From Spirochaetia bacterium UBA5763 (GTDB taxonomy: Bacteria > Spirochaetota > UBA4802 > UBA5550): a DNA stretch of 36,518 nt. The notes under the pieces are model-generated. The model had not been told where the DNA came from, made no database searches, and worked only from the letters and a program-made list of their open reading frames with translations. Below are positions 15,409 to 22,442 of the stretch, piece after piece (the first letter of the stretch is position 1; the number at the start of each line of letters is the position of its first letter). Made by a program: the position numbers and the translations under genes. Where the stretch lies: positions 109,796 through 146,313 of the forward strand of contig DIEX01000027.1 of assembly GCA_002418835.1 (NCBI GenBank), in the 5' to 3' direction.

Positions 15409-17040
15409 ATGAGCATGTTCTGCTTTCAGTGTCAGGAAACAGTAAAAAATCAGGGCTGTCTGGTAAAAGGTGTATGCGGTAAAGAGGAGAACACCGCGCA
15501 GCTTCAGGATCTACTGATATACAATCTCAAGGGGATTGCTTACCTTGCAGAGGGGAAAGTTAAAAAAGGGGATGATGTTTCTTCTATCGGGAAGTTCATC
15601 TGCGACGGACTCTTTGCTACAATAACAAATGCAAATTTTGATAACGCAAGAATAACTGAACTCATCAAAGGCGCAGTTGCCATGAAGAAACAGCTCGCTG
15701 AAGAATCCGGGATAAAAGATGCACCTGAAGCTGCATCATGGATAAGCACTGATTCAACTGTTTTCATAGAAAAAGGTAAAACTGTCGGAGTATTATCCAC
15801 AGAGAATGAGGATGTAAGATCACTGCGTGAACTGCTGATTTACGGATTAAAAGGTATTGCCGCTTATACTGATCATGCAGTTGTTCTCGGTTACAACGAC
15901 AATGATATCTATAAATTCATGATTGAGGGGCTCGCATCTACACTTAAAGATCTCTCTGTGGATGAGATGGTGGGACTTGTTCTGAAATGCGGTGAAACCG
16001 GCGTGAAAGCCATGGCTCTCCTTGACAAAGCGAACACCGGAACTTACGGTAATCCTGAAATTACAAAAGTTAATATCGGAGTAAGAGGTAATCCAGGCAT
16101 CCTAATCTCCGGCCATGACCTTAAAGACATGGAGGAGCTCCTTATACAGACAGAGGGCACAGGTGTTGACGTCTACACTCATGGTGAGATGCTCCCTGCC
16201 AACTACTATCCTGCATTTAAAAAGTATTCCCACTTTGCCGGGAACTACGGCAACGCGTGGTGGAAACAGAATGAGGAGTTCGATTCATTCAACGGCCCCA
16301 TACTCATGACAACAAACTGTATCATCCCTGTGAAGGATTCTTACAAGGAAAGAATCTTCACCACTGGTATGACAGGCTATCCGGGCGTGAAACATATCAC
16401 TGACAGGAAAGAGGGGGGTAAAAAGGATTTCTCTGAAATAATAGATCTCGCGAAAAAATGCCAGTCACCGGTTGAAATTGAGAAAGGTGAAATCGTCGGA
16501 GGATTCGCGCATGCCCAGGTATTCGCCCTTGCTGATAAAGTTGTTGAAGCTGTTAAAAGCGGAGCAATCAAAAGATTTGTTGTAATGGCAGGATGCGACG
16601 GACGGATGAAATCAAGGAGCTATTTCACTGATGTTGCAGAGCAGCTCCCTGAAGGGACAATTATACTCACAGCAGGATGTGCGAAATACAGGTACAACAA
16701 GCTGAACCTTGGCGACATCGGCGGGATACCGAGAGTTCTTGACGCGGGTCAGTGCAACGACTCTTATTCACTTGCAATTATCGCGCTCAAGCTCAAGGAG
16801 ATATTCGGCCTTGATGACGTAAACAAACTTCCTCTTTCATTCGATATTGCATGGTATGAACAGAAGGCTGTAACTGTACTCCTGGCACTGTTATACCTCG
16901 GCTTCAAGACAATAAGGCTGGGGCCTACACTCCCGGCATTCCTCTCGCCCAATGTTGCAAAGGTACTTGTGGAGAAATTTAATATTATGCCCACAGGTGA
17001 AGTTAAGGCTGATATTGAGGCTATAATGGCGGGGAAGTAG
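15409..17040 (+). CDS. hcp: Hybrid-cluster protein / hydroxylamine reductase
   Basis: Cytoplasmic iron-sulfur enzyme that reduces NO or hydroxylamine under nitrosative stress. 543 residues. The N-terminal cubane ligands are C-x2-C-x8-C-x5-C (CFQCQETVKNQGCLVKGVCG). Hybrid-cluster ligands are visible: His/Glu in YTHGEMLPA, Cys in MTTNCIIP, MAGCDGR and TAGCAKYRYN, Cys in DAGQCND, and Glu in 'DIAWYEQKAV'. Start ATG with CGGAGG about 8 nt upstream. Monocistronic: its own FNR/HcpR-like box precedes it and a hairpin follows. No electron-transfer partner (Hcr) is adjacent, as in anaerobes with the short-spaced form. Confidence 0.97.
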   Translation: MSMFCFQCQETVKNQGCLVKGVCGKEENTAQLQDLLIYNLKGIAYLAEGKVKKGDDVSSIGKFICDGLFATITNANFDNARITELIKGAVAMKKQLAEESGIKDAPEAASWISTDSTVFIEKGKTVGVLSTENEDVRSLRELLIYGLKGIAAYTDHAVVLGYNDNDIYKFMIEGLASTLKDLSVDEMVGLVLKCGETGVKAMALLDKANTGTYGNPEITKVNIGVRGNPGILISGHDLKDMEELLIQTEGTGVDVYTHGEMLPANYYPAFKKYSHFAGNYGNAWWKQNEEFDSFNGPILMTTNCIIPVKDSYKERIFTTGMTGYPGVKHITDRKEGGKKDFSEIIDLAKKCQSPVEIEKGEIVGGFAHAQVFALADKVVEAVKSGAIKRFVVMAGCDGRMKSRSYFTDVAEQLPEGTIILTAGCAKYRYNKLNLGDIGGIPRVLDAGQCNDSYSLAIIALKLKEIFGLDDVNKLPLSFDIAWYEQKAVTVLLALLYLGFKTIRLGPTLPAFLSPNVAKVLVEKFNIMPTGEVKADIEAIMAGK

Positions 17041-17052
17041 ACCTCACTCCCC

Positions 17053-17085
17053 TATCCCCTCTCTCCTCAAAGGCGAGAGGGGATA
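17053..17085. terminator. Hairpin downstream of hcp
   Basis: Perfect 11-bp stem TATCCCCTCTC (17053-17063) / GAGAGGGGATA (17075-17085) with an 11-nt loop. No U-tract follows, so it may be a repeat-derived 3' end rather than a classical terminator. Confidence 0.5.
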
Positions 17086-17186
17086 TCTAATAAATGAAAG
17101 TAAAATAACCTATAAAATATTATCCGCAACAGCGACAATATCTCCAATAAACTGTTCACGTTAATCTATCCGGAAATGGTTATCAA

Positions 17187-17498
17187 TTATCTAAGCTGCT
17201 CAGAGTCAAGAAACAACTCAATTTCTTCAACCTCATTGATCTCTTTCAGCATGTTAAAAAAATCAGATTCCTTATCAAAATCAACAAGATCGATATTTCT
17301 ATTGATAGACGAAGCAAGCCTGCTGTACACTGAAAAGAATGATTCAGGGGGAAGTCCTGAAATTCCGAGGTCAATATCTGAATCCGAATTGAATTTTCCT
17401 GTAAGCGCTGAACCAAAAATATATACTTTCCCGGCTCCTGCATCTTTAAGTATCAACACTGCTTTTTTTATTTCGGGTTTAAGCTGTTCCGCAATCAT
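17187..17498 (-). CDS. MNT-type minimal nucleotidyltransferase
   Basis: 103-residue NTP_transf_2 domain. The catalytic pattern is visible: 'VYIFGSALTGKFNSDSDIDLGI' (GS-x10-DxD) and a third acidic residue in NIDLVDF. Such MntA-like proteins usually pair with a HEPN toxin, which they AMPylate. No HEPN gene is present on either side (17041-17186 and 17499-17756 contain no supported frame), so it stands alone. Start ATG at 17498. Solitary copies are common and their target is unknown. Confidence 0.85.
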   Translation of the reverse strand: MIAEQLKPEIKKAVLILKDAGAGKVYIFGSALTGKFNSDSDIDLGISGLPPESFFSVYSRLASSINRNIDLVDFDKESDFFNMLKEINEVEEIELFLDSEQLR

Positions 17499-17756
17499 TG
17501 TTAACCACTATTCACTATATATTAATATTCGATAATACTACTTATTGCAAATATCTATAAAACATTCCACTTCTACAATCAAAAAATTCAAGCATTAAAC
17601 ACTTATTTAATCATCATTGCAACGACCATTACTCCTCAATCGCAGTTTACTCATTAAAGCCCCGGCAATAACGGAAAATTTATTCTTGACCTTTCACTTA
17701 CAAATTAGAATTTTTGGAGCAATTTAAAAACAAACAAACTAATGAAGAGGAAAACA

Positions 17757-18236
17757 ATGACCCAGCAGAATTTAATTACAGTCAGCATCCCGCAGAATGA
17801 ACTCACAGAGATCAAAAAAGCAATAGCCACACTCCAGACAAAACTGATACCAAGGCTTAAAGCCATTGGCAACGAAGAGAGAAGAGAACTCCCGAAAATG
17901 GGGGACAAAACCGTAGCCTTTGTTTCCAAGGCCTTAGAACACTGTGATGCGAATCCGGAACTTGTTCCGCAGTTTCTGGATATAAATGAATTTAAAGCTG
18001 ATATTGATACAGTTGAAACACTCCGTTCTCTACACTCCCCCATAGAACAGCTTGAGAAACTCCTCTCTGACAGCATGATACTGGCAGGTAGTGACGCATA
18101 CTCAGCAGCACTTATGTTCTACAACTCTGTAAAATACGCAAAAAAATCGAATGTTGCAAAGGCAGGGAATATTTATGACGACCTTGCCTCCAGGTTTCCC
18201 GCCAGAGGGAGGCACAAAGCAGCTCAGGAAGGATAA
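17757..18236 (+). CDS. Conserved hypothetical protein
   Basis: 159 residues, soluble and helical, of a family seen mainly as 'hypothetical protein' in Bacteroidetes-type and related genomes. Characteristic segments are 'RELPKMGDKTVAFVSKALEHCDANPELVPQFLDINEFKADID', 'PIEQLEKLLSDSMILAGSDAYSAALMFYNSVKYAKK' and a closing 'IYDDLASRFP'. No catalytic motif. ATG at 17757 is preferred over 17742 because AAGAGG stands 7 nt before it. A TTGACC hexamer near 17689 may be its -35. Monocistronic; it converges with the heptad-repeat frame downstream. Confidence 0.75.
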   Translation: MTQQNLITVSIPQNELTEIKKAIATLQTKLIPRLKAIGNEERRELPKMGDKTVAFVSKALEHCDANPELVPQFLDINEFKADIDTVETLRSLHSPIEQLEKLLSDSMILAGSDAYSAALMFYNSVKYAKKSNVAKAGNIYDDLASRFPARGRHKAAQEG

Positions 18237-18253
18237 TTTTATAGAGATGATAG

Positions 18254-18652
18254 TTACACAGGGAGGAGGTTAGAGCGTCTCCCCTCTTTTTCCATTTTTA
18301 AAAATACAATTACAAAGAAGAATACTGCCAATATGCTGCCAGCAGCTTTGAATTCAGAGCGTTTTGCTTTGAATTCAAAGTAATCTGCTTTGAGTTTAGA
18401 GATATTTGCTTTAAACTCAAAGCTTTTTGCTCTGGTGTCAAAGATAATTACTTTGAGCTTAGAGATATTTACTTTAAATCCAGAGTAATCTTCTTTAAGT
18501 TCAGAGATAATTGCTTTAAACTCGAAGCTAACTGCCTTGAATCCAGAGATAATTGCTTTAAACTCAGAGCTATCTGCTATGAATTCAAAGATATTTACTT
18601 TGAATTCATAATTATCTGCTTCCCCCTTTTTGTAAAAAAATTTTACATCCCC
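18254..18652 (-). pseudogene. Start-less open frame: heptad-repeat coiled coil plus C-terminal TM segment
   Basis: 133 codons without interruption on the minus strand, bounded upstream by TAA (18653-18655), with no ATG, GTG or TTG before the repeat region. It encodes about 13 heptads of the type Glu-Phe-Lys-Ala-x-Ile-Ser (hydrophobic residues spaced 4-3, a coiled-coil register). A hydrophobic segment AGSILAVFFFVIVFL and a short basic tail ending LLPV follow. The layout (coiled coil then one C-terminal TM) looks like a tail-anchored coiled-coil protein. AAGGGG then ATG-TAA at the upstream edge suggests the start was lost by a small indel, or that a non-canonical start is used. Not recognised beyond that. 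Confidence 0.5.
18347..18619. repeat. 21-bp tandem repeat, 13 degenerate units
   Basis: Units such as TTTGAATTCAAAGTAATCTGC repeat head to tail at exact 21-bp spacing from 18347 to 18619. Each has a conserved TTTRAA-TC-A-AG core and varies elsewhere. The period is a multiple of three with no frame break over 273 bp, so it behaves as a coding (heptad) repeat on the minus strand. Confidence 0.85.
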
Positions 18653-18743
18653 TTAACTCATAACTCTTGACAGAAAAAAATATTACCCGCGGTATTTATC
18701 AAATTCCACATCCCATTAGTGGGGCTGACCTGAAAGTAGTTTC

Positions 18744-18853
18744 TTTGTCATACCGGCTGTAGCGAAGCGTAATGCCGGTATCTCATACAACTGATTAAAT
18801 CAGGAGATTCCGGTATTTGCACGAATTGAAGTTGCAAAACCGGAATGACAAAA
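18744..18853. repeat. 110-bp imperfect inverted-repeat element
   Basis: Ends TTTGTCATACCGG (18744-18756) and CCGGAATGACAAA (18841-18853 region) are inverted with one mismatch. Internal GCCGGTATCTC and GAGATTCCGGTAT also pair. Same size and GTCAT-type termini as the element at 15161-15274. Lies upstream of dapL. Confidence 0.6.
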
Positions 18854-18921
18854 ACAGGAAAATCTGACTTTTTAGACAACCCCTGCCCGGCAGGGCGGGG
18901 GATCAATAACAGGAGAATCCA

Positions 18922-20139
18922 ATGATAAGAATAAACGAAAATTATCTTAAACTGAAATCATCATATCTCTTTTCAGAGATATCAAAACGCGTCACATCAT
19001 ACCAGCAGGCAAACCCGGAGGCAAAGGTTATCCGCATGGGTATAGGTGATGTTACACAGCCCCTCCCCTCTGCAATTATAGAGGCATTCCACAAGGGTGT
19101 TGACGAGATGGCGAATATCTCCACATTCAAAGGTTACGGCCCGGAGCAGGGTTATGACTTCCTCCGTGAAAAGGTTGCCGAATTTGATTATCGCGCACGG
19201 GGAGCAAAAATTGATGCTGACGAAGTTTTCATCAGTGACGGAGCAAAATGCGACACAGGTAATATTCAGGAGATCTTCGCAACTGATGTAACAATCGCAA
19301 TCCCTGATCCTGTGTACCCGGTTTATGTTGACACAAACGTAATGGCAGGCCGCACAGGTGATAACGTCAACGGCCGTTACCAGAAGCTGGTGTACATGGA
19401 CTGCACTGCTGATAACGGATTTGTACCGGAATTCCCGAAAGAGAAAGTTGACCTTATATATCTCTGCTACCCCAACAACCCCACGGGCGCCACAATCACA
19501 AAAGATCAGTTGAAGAGATGGGTTGACTTCGCAAGGGAGAACAAAGCTCTCATCCTTTACGATGCGGCCTACGAGGCATTCATCAGGGACAGTTCACTCC
19601 CAAGAACTATTTACGAAATCGACGGCGCGCGCGAAGTGGCAATCGAATTCCGCAGCTACTCAAAAACAGCAGGCTTCACAGGGACACGCTGCGCTTTCAC
19701 TGTTATTCCGAAGGAGTGCATGGGATATGACAATGCGGGGAACAGTCACTCTCTCCATGCCATGTGGAACAGGAGGCACACCACGAAGTTCAACGGAGTT
19801 TCCTATCCTGTACAGAAGGCCACAGAAGCGGTCTATTCACCGGAAGGGACGAAGCAGGTTACAGCAATAGTTGACGGTTATCTTGAAAACGCGAAGATAA
19901 TCAGGGAGAAGATGACATCATACGGTTACTCATGCACAGGGGGCGAGAACTCTCCATACATCTGGGTCAACGCGAAGAAAAACTCATGGGAGTTTTTTGA
20001 CATGCTCCTTAATAAATGCCAGGTGGTCACAACACCGGGTGAAGGTTTCGGCAAATGCGGCGAGGGGTATATCCGTATAAGCGCCTTCAACAGCAGAGAG
20101 AATGTAATTAACGCAATGGAGAGAATCGCGAAACTGTAA
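18922..20139 (+). CDS. dapL: LL-diaminopimelate aminotransferase
   Basis: PLP class I/II aminotransferase converting tetrahydrodipicolinate directly to LL-diaminopimelate for lysine and peptidoglycan. 405 residues, standard for DapL. Visible: 'INENYLKLKSSYLFSEI' start, RMGIGDVTQPLP, 'FISDGAKCDTGNIQEIF', NNPTG (PLP/substrate region), YDAAYEAFI, and the PLP lysine in RSYSKTAGFTGTRC. Also the DapL-specific 'WNRRHTTKFNGVSYPVQ' and C-terminal GEGYIRISAF. AGGAG lies 6 nt before the ATG. It is 21 nt upstream of the ferritin/VIT gene, so likely co-transcribed. Confidence 0.96.
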   Translation: MIRINENYLKLKSSYLFSEISKRVTSYQQANPEAKVIRMGIGDVTQPLPSAIIEAFHKGVDEMANISTFKGYGPEQGYDFLREKVAEFDYRARGAKIDADEVFISDGAKCDTGNIQEIFATDVTIAIPDPVYPVYVDTNVMAGRTGDNVNGRYQKLVYMDCTADNGFVPEFPKEKVDLIYLCYPNNPTGATITKDQLKRWVDFARENKALILYDAAYEAFIRDSSLPRTIYEIDGAREVAIEFRSYSKTAGFTGTRCAFTVIPKECMGYDNAGNSHSLHAMWNRRHTTKFNGVSYPVQKATEAVYSPEGTKQVTAIVDGYLENAKIIREKMTSYGYSCTGGENSPYIWVNAKKNSWEFFDMLLNKCQVVTTPGEGFGKCGEGYIRISAFNSRENVINAMERIAKL

Positions 20140-20160
20140 TCGCGTTACGGAGAAAAATCT

Positions 20161-21018
20161 ATGAATAATGATACAGTAAAAAAGATTCTAACATACCAGA
20201 AGAATGAAATCACGGAGCATATTCTTTACGGCGCCCTGGCAAAGAGGGCAAAGGGGAAGAACGCCAAAATACTTCAGAAGATATCTGAAGACGAACTGAA
20301 GCATTACAAGTTCTTTAAAAAGATCACAGGCAAGGACACAAGGCCTGACTGGATTAAAATCTACTTCTACAGGTTTGTTTCAAGGATCTTCGGCTTCACC
20401 TTCACAATAAAGATGATGTCAAACGGCGAAGAGCAGGCGGAACATAACTACGAAGAAGTTGAAGACACTGTCCCCGGTATTAAAAAAATTATACAGGAAG
20501 AGGTTAAGCACGAAGAGTCCCTTATGGGGCAGCTTGAAGAGGGTGTGCTGAACCACATGAGTTCAATGGTGCTCGCGATAAATAACTCGATACAGGAGAT
20601 TACAGGAATTGTCGTTGGCCTTACATTTGCCATTGCAGACACCCTTATGATAGGGAAGACCGCGCTTATAAGCGGTATTGCCGCAACGCTTGCCATGGTG
20701 GCCTCAGAGTACCTGTCACAGAAGGCGAATAGTGAAGAGGGGAGCGCTCCTGTGCAGGCCGCGGTTTACACAGGAATAATTTACCTTGCTGTGGTTGCCT
20801 TTCTTGTGAGCCCCTTTTTCATTTTCGCGCATCACTACACAGCGCTTGCGGCTGCTATTGCGGCAGTTGTTATTATTGTCTCTGTCTTCACATTCTTCAT
20901 GTCAGTAGTTAAAGGGCTTAATTACACAAAGGCCCTTGCGGAGGTTTCGATTATAACAGCAGGGGTTGTTACACTCTCATTCTTTTTAGGGATGGGGATG
21001 AAGTTGATCTTCGGATAA
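20161..21018 (+). CDS. Ferritin-like/VIT1 fusion, predicted Fe/Mn transporter
   Basis: 285 residues. Residues 1-130 form a rubrerythrin-like four-helix domain with ligands spaced as in ferritin-like proteins (NEITEHILYGAL, EDELKHYKFF, GEEQAEHNY, EEVKHEESL). Residues 140-285 are a VIT1/CCC1-type membrane domain with about five TM segments, including 'INNSIQEITGIVVGLTFAIA' and 'LAMVASEYLSQKA'. The architecture matches MbfA-type iron exporters of bacteria. Start ATG with GGAG about 8 nt upstream, directly after dapL. Iron or manganese export or storage is inferred from the family. Confidence 0.87.
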   Translation: MNNDTVKKILTYQKNEITEHILYGALAKRAKGKNAKILQKISEDELKHYKFFKKITGKDTRPDWIKIYFYRFVSRIFGFTFTIKMMSNGEEQAEHNYEEVEDTVPGIKKIIQEEVKHEESLMGQLEEGVLNHMSSMVLAINNSIQEITGIVVGLTFAIADTLMIGKTALISGIAATLAMVASEYLSQKANSEEGSAPVQAAVYTGIIYLAVVAFLVSPFFIFAHHYTALAAAIAAVVIIVSVFTFFMSVVKGLNYTKALAEVSIITAGVVTLSFFLGMGMKLIFG

Positions 21019-21075
21019 GCATGCTCTCTGACTGTTTATAATTGCTTCCGGGCATGTTTAAAGCGCCCGACGGAA

Positions 21076-21492
21076 TTAACTCCAGCTTTCTATCTTTTTC
21101 TTAGACTTCTTTGTTGCAAGAATAGAACTTATTCTTGCAGCAATTTCACTGTTCTCCATGTTCTCAAGCACATCGGGGATCATCTTTTCAACAGCAAGAT
21201 TCTGAGTAGCCGGGCCGTTTGCCATACGCACAGTGTATCTACGTGTAAGATATGAAGGAGAAACAGCCTGTTCCTCGCTCTCCCATAAACGGGGCTCTAC
21301 AAGGCCCGTGCCGCTCTTCCACTCAACAGATCCGAAATGGTATGATGAAAGGAATATCTCCTTAACCGTATTGTTTTTTCTTAATGTCAGGACAAGAGAT
21401 CTTTCAACGAAATCTGTCCTGAGATATGAAGTAAAATACAGCTTTCTCTCTTCCCGGTCTTCTGTAATTTTTTCAAATATCAGCTTCCCCAT
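21076..21492 (-). CDS. Hypothetical protein
   Basis: 138 residues, no recognised family. It is polar and without TM or signal peptide. Beta-rich in the first 90 residues ('KLYFTSYLRTDFVERSLVLTLRKNNTVKEIFLSSYHFGSVEWKSGTGLVEPRLW'), then helical with a basic end KKSKKKIESWS. ATG at 21492 with GGGG about 9 nt upstream. It is transcribed divergently from the lipoprotein gene and converges on the ferritin/VIT gene. Confidence 0.55.
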   Translation of the reverse strand: MGKLIFEKITEDREERKLYFTSYLRTDFVERSLVLTLRKNNTVKEIFLSSYHFGSVEWKSGTGLVEPRLWESEEQAVSPSYLTRRYTVRMANGPATQNLAVEKMIPDVLENMENSEIAARISSILATKKSKKKIESWS

Positions 21493-21617
21493 ATCTGATG
21501 CCCCTTTTTTTATTTAACAGATGATGTTAAAATACAGCACCATTAAAGATCATATTCATGGAATTTCAATTAAATTATTCCCGCTGCACACCATGTTATT
21601 CCCCTCTTTTATATTGC

Positions 21618-21646
21618 TTGACAGAGAGGAATATTGCTGTTATTTT
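21618..21646 (+). promoter_or_regulatory. Candidate sigma70 promoter for lipoprotein/nucleotidase operon
   Basis: TTGACA (21618-21623), 17-nt spacer, TATTTT (21641-21646). It is followed by a leader of about 55 nt that contains the inverted pair AACCGG-TG-CCGGTT just before the Shine-Dalgarno of the lipoprotein gene. Confidence 0.5.
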
Positions 21647-21706
21647 TATTTCTCTTATTCCTGTATTGTCTGTAAACCGGTGCCGGTTAAAGGGAGTGAT
21701 AAATCT

Positions 21707-22432
21707 GTGTATAACGATATTACAATGAGAAAAAGAACCGCCATGTCCTGCCTGCTGACAGCCGCGTTTGTGCTATTTCATTTCTCATGCACAACCATAA
21801 CCCCGTCGTCTGATGAATCACCGGAAGAGATAATACGTGCCGAAAACAGAATAATGAAACAGAACCTGAAACTTGCCCTGCGCGAGAACAGCGTCCTTAA
21901 AGATGAAAACATCGGTATAAAAGAAGAAAACAGCAACCTGAAGTCCCGCGTAAAACTCCTTGGTTCAGAGATAGTATCTCTTAATAAAAAACATTCCGAA
22001 GATATAACCCTGCTCAATGAAAAATATGACAATCTCAGCAAAAAAAATGAGATCCTTGAAAAAGAAAGCTCGGATAAAATCCGTCAGCTCTCAACGGTTA
22101 ATAAATCCCTTGAAGAGAAACTCTCTTCCGAGATTTCCCGGCTGACAGATGAAAACAGAAAACGCGAAGAGGCTTTCAATAAAGAAAGGCTCAACATGGA
22201 AACAGCTTTTGCGGGCAAAGAACTGGAATACAGAAAGGAGCTTGCTGAATTAAAAAAAGAGATAAATGCCGCAAACAGAGAACTTGAATCGCTCAAGTCA
22301 ATACTTGCTCAAACTGAATCCAGGCTGAAAACCGCAGACACCGAGATAGCCGCAAAAAACCGTCAGATTGAAAACCTTAAATCAGCCGACGGTACAACTT
22401 CTAACATGCAGAATCAGAAACCTGCTCAATGA
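21707..22432 (+). CDS. Coiled-coil lipoprotein
   Basis: About 241 residues. A basic-hydrophobic leader MRKRTAMSCLLTAAFVLFHF is followed by Ser-Cys, a lipobox-like site for lipid attachment. The rest is one continuous Lys/Glu-rich coiled coil ('LREN..LKDENIGIKEENSNLKSRVKLL', 'SRLTDENRKREEAFNKERLNM') to a polar end. GTG at 21707 is chosen for AGGGAG 10 nt before it; ATG at 21725 is the alternative. It ends 10 nt before the degenerate nucleotidase gene, so the two likely form an envelope-associated operon. No enzymatic motif; a periplasmic spacer or scaffold is plausible. Confidence 0.65.
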   Translation: MYNDITMRKRTAMSCLLTAAFVLFHFSCTTITPSSDESPEEIIRAENRIMKQNLKLALRENSVLKDENIGIKEENSNLKSRVKLLGSEIVSLNKKHSEDITLLNEKYDNLSKKNEILEKESSDKIRQLSTVNKSLEEKLSSEISRLTDENRKREEAFNKERLNMETAFAGKELEYRKELAELKKEINAANRELESLKSILAQTESRLKTADTEIAAKNRQIENLKSADGTTSNMQNQKPAQ

Positions 22433-22442
22433 GCATCAGCCG

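Noticed and set aside
18347..18619. CRISPR array
   Set aside because: Units are contiguous 21-bp degenerate repeats without spacers, and they keep a coding frame.
21521..21706. N-terminal extension of the lipoprotein gene
   Set aside because: Translates to a Cys/Tyr/Phe-rich stretch across a promoter; the signal sequence and ribosome site favour 21707 or 21725.
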